Part shown: piece after piece, positions 47,107 to 51,533 of the stretch
Layout of the letters: each line of letters opens with the position of its first letter
How positions within the stretch are numbered: position 1 is the first letter of the stretch
The notes under the pieces: model-generated
Seen by the model: the letters and a program-made list of their open reading frames with translations, nothing else
Told to the model about the DNA's origin: nothing
Databases searched by the model: none
Source of the DNA: JALYRV01 sp036675475
Lineage (GTDB): Bacteria; Acidobacteriota; Vicinamibacteria; Vicinamibacterales; SCN-69-37
Direction of reading: 5' to 3'
DNA length: 51,533 bases
Assembly: GCA_036675475.1 (NCBI GenBank)
Contig: JAKFEY010000003.1
Coordinates: 1 to 51,533, forward strand
Position numbers and translations under genes: made by a program

Positions 47107-47838
47107 GTGCCGAAAGACATGTTCGGCGATGTCGTGGATCCGTCGATCAAGGTCGGAACGAAGAAGTGGTACACCGTTCCGCTCTCGATCCTCGCGCACG
47201 TCGTCGCGCTTGGCGCCCTCATCATCATTCCGCTGATGGCGACCGGCAATATGCCGACGCCGCCGTCGATGATGGCGTTCGTGTCGGCGGCCCCGCCGCC
47301 GCCGCCCCCGCCGCCTCCGCCGCCGCCGGCGCCTGCCGCGCCGCAGCCGAAGGTGATCGAGAATCTCAATCCTGCGGCCGCGCCCATCGAAGCGCCGAAG
47401 GAAATCAAGGCTGAAGCGCCGCCGCCCCCGTCGGCGAGCGGCATTCAGGGTGTTGTCGGCGGTGTCGCCGGCGGCATTCCGGGCGGTGCGCTGGGTGGCG
47501 TGGTCGGCGGGTTGCCGAGCGCGCCTCCGCCGCCCCCGCCGCCGCCCCAGGCGCCCGTGCGCGTGGGCGGCAGCATCAAGCAGCCGCAGAAGGTTCGGGA
47601 CCAGAAGCCGGTGTATCCGCCGATCGCGCAGTCGGCGCGCGTGCAGGGCATCGTCATCATCGAAGCGACGATTGGTCCCGACGGCCGGGTGAAGGACGCG
47701 AAGGTCCTGCGCGGCCAGCCGCTGCTGAACGAGGCGGCGCTCGAAGCCGTGCGGCAGTGGCAGTACACGCCGACGCTGCTCAACGGCGTGCCGGTGCCGG
47801 TCATCATGACGGTGACGGTCACCTTCACGCTGCAGTAA
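47107..47838 (+). CDS. tonB: TonB-like energy-transducing protein
   Basis: 243 residues from GTG 47107, with AGGAGGAG upstream. Short cytoplasmic N-terminus, one membrane helix (about 24-44), a proline-rich periplasmic region with two poly-Pro runs (about 61-75 and 140-150) separated by a Gly/Val tract, and a C-terminal TonB domain (about 165-243: YPPIAQSARVQGIVIIEATI, GPDGRVKDAKVLRGQPLL, AVRQWQYTPTLLNG). Passes proton-motive force to outer-membrane receptors. Followed by exbB and two exbD genes. Confidence 0.92.
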   Translation: MPKDMFGDVVDPSIKVGTKKWYTVPLSILAHVVALGALIIIPLMATGNMPTPPSMMAFVSAAPPPPPPPPPPPPAPAAPQPKVIENLNPAAAPIEAPKEIKAEAPPPPSASGIQGVVGGVAGGIPGGALGGVVGGLPSAPPPPPPPPQAPVRVGGSIKQPQKVRDQKPVYPPIAQSARVQGIVIIEATIGPDGRVKDAKVLRGQPLLNEAALEAVRQWQYTPTLLNGVPVPVIMTVTVTFTLQ

Positions 47839-47874
47839 ACGGGATCGGAGACCTCCCGCACATCCTTGGTTTCT

Positions 47875-47902
47875 CCGGCAGGGCGCGTGCCCGTCCTGCC
47901 GG
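47875..47902 (+). terminator. Hairpin between tonB and exbB
   Basis: CCGGCAGG (47875-47882) pairs with CCTGCCGG (47895-47902) around a 12-nt loop; no T-run follows, so it is more likely an attenuator or mRNA processing/stability element within the operon than a full terminator. Confidence 0.45.
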
Positions 47903-47956
47903 GGGGTCTTACTTCAGAACGCGCACTCACTAGACGGATCGAATCCGGAGGCAGGA

Positions 47957-48664
47957 ATGGAACTGTTCGCGACAGCAGCCCACACGGGCGGTATGAATCT
48001 GGTCGAAATGTGGAACCAGATGGGCTGGGTGGCCAAGGCCATCGGCGTCATCCTCATCTTCATGTCGATGTGGTCGTTCGGCGTGGCCATCGAGCGCTAT
48101 TACACGTTCGGGCAGGCGCGCAAGCAGTCGAAGCTGTATGCGCCGCAGGTGGCCAAGCACCTCAAGGAAGGCCGCCTGAAGGACGCGATTGCGATCTCGC
48201 AGAGCAAGAGCTATCAGTACAGCCACCTCGCGAAGGTCGTGCTCGCCGGCCTGCAGGAATACCAGTTCCAGCAGGACTCGAACACGGGCCTCAGCCGTGA
48301 AGACCTCGTCGACACGGTCCGCCGCGCCATCCAGCGCGCCACGGCGCTCACGTCGAACGACCTGAAGAAGGGCATTCCGTCGCTCGCCACCATCGGCGCC
48401 ACGGCCCCGTTCGTCGGGCTGCTCGGCACGGTCGTCGGCATCATCACCGCGTTCCAGGGCATCGCGAGCACCGGATCGGGCGGCCTCGGCGCCGTGTCGG
48501 CCGGCATCTCGGAAGCGCTCGTCGAGACCGCGCTCGGCCTCGTCGTCGCCATCCCGGCCGTGTGGCTCTACAACTACTTCACGGGCCGTCTCGAGTACTT
48601 CAACGTCGAGATGGACAACTCGTCGTCGGAGCTCGTCGACTACTTCATCAAGAAGACGGCGTAA
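47957..48664 (+). CDS. exbB: ExbB/TolQ/MotA family proton channel protein
   Basis: 235 residues with three membrane helices (about 15-35, 140-165, 180-205). Family motifs: GVAIERYYTF after the first helix, IPSLATIGATAPFVGLLGTV and GISEALVETALGLVVAIPAV. Forms the proton-conducting complex with ExbD that drives TonB. GGAGG lies 7 bp before the ATG. Confidence 0.95.
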   Translation: MELFATAAHTGGMNLVEMWNQMGWVAKAIGVILIFMSMWSFGVAIERYYTFGQARKQSKLYAPQVAKHLKEGRLKDAIAISQSKSYQYSHLAKVVLAGLQEYQFQQDSNTGLSREDLVDTVRRAIQRATALTSNDLKKGIPSLATIGATAPFVGLLGTVVGIITAFQGIASTGSGGLGAVSAGISEALVETALGLVVAIPAVWLYNYFTGRLEYFNVEMDNSSSELVDYFIKKTA

Positions 48665-48668
48665 GACA

Positions 48669-48745
48669 GTTGCTGGTTTCTGGTTGCTGGTTGCTGGTGT
48701 GAGTCACCCGGCAGACCAGCAACCAACAACCAACAACCAGCAACC
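48669..48745. repeat. Period-7 arrays in inverted orientation between exbB and exbD
   Basis: GGTTTCT, two GGTTGCT units and GGTGTGA (48675-48702), then after 15 bp four complementary units of the AGCAACC/AACAACC type (48718-48745). The two arrays can pair into a long hairpin within the exb transcript. Same 7-bp spacing and inverted layout as at 30979-31068, with a different base composition. Confidence 0.7.
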
Positions 48746-48759
48746 AAGGGGATTGAAAA

Positions 48760-49209
48760 ATGGCAATGGATGTTGGCGGCGCGAAAGGCGGCCTCAAGGC
48801 CGACATTAACGTCACGCCGCTCGTCGACGTCATGCTGGTGCTGCTGATCATCATGATGCTGATTGCGCCGATGCTGCAGCAGGGCGTGCCCGTGCAGCTG
48901 CCCAAGGCGGACAACACGCAGGACAAGCCCGAGACGCAGGATCAGACGGTGCTGCACATCGACGCGCAGGGCCGCTTCTTCGTCAACTCGCTCGAGGTGC
49001 CGGCCGGCGACGTCGTGTCGCGCATTCAGACCGCGCTCGAGGACAAGACGGAGAAGATCGTCTACATCAAGGGCGACGCCAACGCGTCGTACGGGGCGGT
49101 GATGAAGGTGATGGACGACCTGCGCGAGGTGCAGATCGAAAACGTCGGCCTGATTACCGATCCGAAGACGCCGCGCACGGCGGATCAGGCAGCGGGAGGC
49201 AGCCGATGA
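48760..49209 (+). CDS. exbD: ExbD/TolR family biopolymer transport protein 1
   Basis: 149 residues. One membrane helix after INVTPLVDVMLVLLIIMM, whose aspartate is the proton-carrying residue, then a periplasmic TolR-like domain (VPVQLPKAD...YGAVMKVMDDLREVQIENVGLI). Overlaps the second exbD by 4 bp. Confidence 0.93.
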   Translation: MAMDVGGAKGGLKADINVTPLVDVMLVLLIIMMLIAPMLQQGVPVQLPKADNTQDKPETQDQTVLHIDAQGRFFVNSLEVPAGDVVSRIQTALEDKTEKIVYIKGDANASYGAVMKVMDDLREVQIENVGLITDPKTPRTADQAAGGSR

Positions 49210-49682
49210 AGCACGCGCACAAACACCACGGCGCCGACAAGGTCCTGACCGGATCGCTGCCGTCGGCCAGCGCCGACATGAACGTCACGCCGCTCATCGA
49301 CGTGCTGCTCGTGCTGCTGATCATCTTCATGGCGGCGCTGCCGCTCACCCAGAAGGGCGTGGACATCAACCTGCCCCTCGAAGTGAACGACGCGCCCCAG
49401 GCGACAAATCCCTTGAGCCAGATCGTGATCGAGTATTCAGCCGATCGACGCATCACAATCAATAGCCAGCCCGTCACCGTGGAAAACCTGCTGACGGAGC
49501 TGCGCACGATCTTCGAGACCCGCAAGGAGAAGACGCTCTTCCTCAACGGCCACGAGTCGCTGCGGTACGGTGAAATCGTCGAGGTCATCGACGCCGCCAA
49601 GGGCGCCGGCATCGAAAAGGTCGGCATCGTCACGACCGGCATGAAGAACGCCGGCCGCCCCGCCGCTCCCAGCGGCAATTAG
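49206..49682 (+). CDS. exbD: ExbD/TolR family biopolymer transport protein 2
   Basis: 158 residues. MNVTPLIDVLLVLLIIFMA gives the helix and key aspartate; the periplasmic part ends LRYGEIVEVIDAAKGAGIEKVGIV. His/Lys-rich cytoplasmic start (MKHAHKHHGADK). Two unlike ExbDs in one operon suggest a heteromeric or alternative ExbD assembly, as in many Gram-negatives with ExbD1/ExbD2. Confidence 0.93.
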   Translation: MKHAHKHHGADKVLTGSLPSASADMNVTPLIDVLLVLLIIFMAALPLTQKGVDINLPLEVNDAPQATNPLSQIVIEYSADRRITINSQPVTVENLLTELRTIFETRKEKTLFLNGHESLRYGEIVEVIDAAKGAGIEKVGIVTTGMKNAGRPAAPSGN

Positions 49683-49695
49683 TACGCTTCGCCGC

Positions 49696-49729
49696 ACTCG
49701 CTTCCGGGCCTGCCCGCCTGGAAGCGAGT
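49696..49729 (+). terminator. Terminator-like hairpin after exbD
   Basis: ACTCGCTTCC (49696-49705) and GGAAGCGAGT (49720-49729) form a perfect 10-bp stem with a 14-nt loop, followed by TTCCACTTC. Likely end of the tonB-exb operon, though the T-tract is imperfect. Confidence 0.65.
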
Positions 49730-49779
49730 TTCCACTTCACTCCCCAGCTGCCGTTTGCAACGTTACTGGAGGAGTACCT

Positions 49780-51153
49780 ATGACTCGTCTGCCACGGTTT
49801 GCTTTCGTTGCCCTCATCGTAAGTATCGCGTTGACGTGCATCGCCATACCCACCGCATCAAGTTACGATGCCGAAGCGCTCGGACGCTGGAAGCTCGATG
49901 GCAGCGGGGGCTGCTATTGGGATGAGAACGACGATGGCGCCGACCAGTGTGACCCGAACAGTCCGGACGGCCGCTACAAGCTCGATGGCAACGGCGGCTG
50001 CTACTGGGACCCGAATGACTTTGGCGACGATCAGTGCACACCCGGCGAAGGCGGTGGTCAGCAGACTGGTTGCACTCCTCCTCTTACGGAGCATCCACTC
50101 GACCGTCACTACAACTACGTCCTCCATCCGTTGATGACGCCGTACGAGCCACAAGTGCGTGCGGCGATAACCGATGTGAACGATGCCATACGTGCCACGA
50201 ACAATCCACACCGCCTCAGGCTCAACTCGAGTACCGGAACCAGGATCACGATCGAATTTCGTTCGTTTCCTGCGCACAAGCAGGGGGAGGTGTTCTGGGG
50301 AGAAAATGTGATTGGTATCAGCGAAGCCGTGCTGGGCTATGCAGGAGGCCTGGAACGCACGCTTCGGCACGAGTTGTTGCACATGGCGGGGCTCGGGCAC
50401 GTCAATAGCCCCAGCAGTCTGATGCATTCGCCATTCGACCCGATCGCAAACGCCGGGTTCCCGACCACCGTCACCCCGATGGACAAATGCGGGCTGACGA
50501 ACATCTACGGCACCGCTTCTCCGGGAGGCGGCGGTGAGGAGGATGAAGGCGGATGTGGCGAGGCAGGTGATCCCACGGTAGGAAGCCCAGCTCCCTGCAC
50601 GCCAATCGTTTTCCACTTCGGGGCGGGCCAGCTTCAGCTTACGGCGCCGGAAGTTCCGTTCGATCTCGCGGGGACGGGCAAGAAACGGCTTTTCAGCTGG
50701 ACTGGCAAGGATGCTGACGACGCGTTCCTGTACCTGGATCGCGATCTCAATGGCGCCGTCACCGATGGCCGTGAGCTCTTCGGAGACGCAACCCCTCTCT
50801 CATGGGACATGCGCGGCGCTCGCGCAACCAACGGATTCGAGGCGTTGCGCTGGTTCGATCAGCCGATGAATGGCGGCAATGGCGACGGATGGATCACGAG
50901 CGAAGATCGCGTGTTCGCTTATTTGTGGCTATGGTTCGACTATAACCACGACGGCGTGTCGCAACCGATGGAAACGTGGGCGTTGTCCAGCCGTGGAATC
51001 ACGCGCTTTGCGGTCGTCCCCAGCACATCGCACCGGCAAGATCGGCACGGCAACCTGTTCCTGTTCAGGACCTGGTACAACTGGTCCGACGATGCGGGTC
51101 GACGGAAAGCCGGCTGGGTCTACGACGTCTTCCTCGTGTCGCGCGATTACTGA
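49780..51153 (+). CDS. Secreted zinc metalloprotease with Cys-rich repeats and EF-hand-like loops
   Basis: 457 residues. Signal peptide about 1-28. Two 23-residue repeats, G35-C57 and G64-C86, share GR(W/Y)KLDG(S/N)GGCYWD and end DQC. Metzincin-type zinc site H197-E198-x2-H201-x2-G204-x2-H207 (HELLHMAGLGH), with a possible Met-turn at M215 (SLMH). The C-terminal domain has calcium-loop motifs: DRDLNGAVTDGRELFGD (320-336) and a complete EF-hand loop D387-N389-D391-G392-E398. ATG preceded by GGAGGAG. Base composition is visibly less GC-rich than the neighbouring genes, possibly recent acquisition. The substrate is unknown. Confidence 0.82.
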   Translation: MTRLPRFAFVALIVSIALTCIAIPTASSYDAEALGRWKLDGSGGCYWDENDDGADQCDPNSPDGRYKLDGNGGCYWDPNDFGDDQCTPGEGGGQQTGCTPPLTEHPLDRHYNYVLHPLMTPYEPQVRAAITDVNDAIRATNNPHRLRLNSSTGTRITIEFRSFPAHKQGEVFWGENVIGISEAVLGYAGGLERTLRHELLHMAGLGHVNSPSSLMHSPFDPIANAGFPTTVTPMDKCGLTNIYGTASPGGGGEEDEGGCGEAGDPTVGSPAPCTPIVFHFGAGQLQLTAPEVPFDLAGTGKKRLFSWTGKDADDAFLYLDRDLNGAVTDGRELFGDATPLSWDMRGARATNGFEALRWFDQPMNGGNGDGWITSEDRVFAYLWLWFDYNHDGVSQPMETWALSSRGITRFAVVPSTSHRQDRHGNLFLFRTWYNWSDDAGRRKAGWVYDVFLVSRDY

Positions 51154-51159
51154 GGGCGA

Positions 51160-51185
51160 ATGCCCGGCGTGATCAAGCCGGGCAT
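51160..51185 (+). terminator. Hairpin after the metalloprotease gene
   Basis: ATGCCCGGC (51160-51168) pairs perfectly with GCCGGGCAT (51177-51185); loop 8 nt. No T-run follows, so termination may rely on the next hairpin. Confidence 0.5.
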
Positions 51186-51204
51186 GCAGGCGGCGTTAAA
51201 GAGA

Positions 51205-51233
51205 AAAGGCCGCGCGGCAACGGCCGCGCGGCC
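51205..51233 (-). terminator. Intrinsic terminator of the TPR gene
   Basis: GGCCGCGCGG (51208-51217) and CCGCGCGGCC (51224-51233), 6-nt loop; on the minus strand the stem is followed by TTTTCTC. Ends the transcript of the gene at 51269. Confidence 0.75.
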
Positions 51234-51241
51234 CAATCACA

Positions 51242-51265
51242 GGTCAGCAGATCAGCACATCAGCA
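51242..51265 (-). repeat. Period-8 array after the TPR gene stop codon
   Basis: Three 8-bp units GGTCAGCA, GATCAGCA and CATCAGCA, directly after the TPR stop codon on the minus strand and before the terminator. Similar in size and placement to the period-7 arrays. Confidence 0.45.
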
Positions 51266-51268
51266 GAT

Positions 51269-51533
51269 TTACTGGGTTCCCGCGTTCTTTTTGGCCTGGA
51301 GCGCGATCGCCTTGTCGCGGAGCTGGTCGGCCTCGCGGATGAGGGCGGCCTGTTTCGCGCGGTCGGTCTCGAAGCCGGCCTTGTGGCGGAGCAGGATGTT
51401 CTTGTAGACCAGCGCGTCGACATACTCCGGGTTGATGGCCAGCGCGCGATCCTCGGCCTGGATGCCCCGCTCGGTAAAGGCCTTCTTCGCCTCCTTGCTG
51501 ATGGTGTAGTCCTGACGGACCTTGGCCTCGAGC
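51269..51533 (-). CDS. TPR-containing protein, C-terminal fragment
   Basis: The last 87 residues of a minus-strand gene that continues beyond the window. ALAINPEYVDALVYKNILL is a tetratricopeptide helix pair; the tail is charged and helical (ALIREADQLRDKAIALQA), ending NAGTQ. Probably an exported or cytoplasmic TPR scaffold; nothing more can be said without the N-terminus. Confidence 0.75.
   Translation of the reverse strand, partial: LEAKVRQDYTISKEAKKAFTERGIQAEDRALAINPEYVDALVYKNILLRHKAGFETDRAKQAALIREADQLRDKAIALQAKKNAGTQ

Overview
The window is a dense, GC-rich, almost entirely chromosomal-housekeeping segment from a Gram-negative bacterium: it carries lptD, an ExbB/ExbD/TonB set, lipoproteins with lipoboxes and secreted proteins with signal peptides. 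The mix (two membrane pyrophosphatases side by side, a DivIVA protein beside yggS, an S10 carboxypeptidase, a HEAT-cyclophilin lipoprotein, a Cys-rich GGCYWD-repeat metalloprotease, GTAG-type REP palindromes) suggests an acidobacterium of the Vicinamibacteria type. That placement is inference; no rRNA or marker phylogeny is available here.

Layout. 1-2573: end of a histidine/folate pair (cyclodeaminase fragment, hutI), a small VapBC-like toxin-antitoxin pair, and the yggU end of the next block. 2325-4954 (-): TPR protein, yggS, divIVA, yggU. 5060-10820: an orphan Dam-like methylase, a dinG-glyA-rpiB block on the minus strand, and an RlmI-like RNA methylase. 10841-17631: exported S10 peptidase, LEA14-like lipoprotein, exported protein of unknown function, thiC, a 450-bp tandem repeat with no gene, another exported protein and an M20 peptidase. 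17632-21752: htpX, a ClpA/ClpC-type unfoldase, a radical SAM protein.

21794-30959 (-) reads as one eight-gene operon: accD, folC, lptD, RmlC-like epimerase, rmlB, Rmd-like reductase, a fusion of a VTE5-type polyprenol/phytol kinase with a VTE6/DUF92-type prenyl-phosphate kinase, and a UbiA prenyltransferase. The last five genes overlap by 4-8 bp. 31073-34980: deoxynucleoside kinase, a MenC-like enolase and the HEAT-cyclophilin lipoprotein. 34981-35559 lacks ordinary genes but holds two near-identical 16-codon lysine/glycine ORFs with promoter, Shine-Dalgarno and terminators. 35560-46916: ddl, then tgt-yajC-secD-secF-uppP-DUF502 and two different membrane pyrophosphatases. 47107-49682: tonB-exbB-exbD-exbD behind a near-consensus sigma70 promoter. 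49780-51533: a secreted HExxHxxGxxH protease and the end of a TPR gene.

The most distinctive signals are: (1) the duplicated tiny lysine-rich ORFs at 35065-35356, which differ only by synonymous changes; (2) the kinase-kinase fusion next to UbiA, which looks like a compact isoprenoid-alcohol salvage and transfer route; (3) several families of small intergenic repeats: period-7 arrays, GTAG-REP hairpins that supply stop codons, an AACCGGG/AGAATTAC repeat that forms a divergent inverted-repeat promoter, and a two-copy ~200-250-bp element after thiC; (4) several divergent gene pairs whose -10 boxes sit so close to the start codon that leaderless translation is likely.
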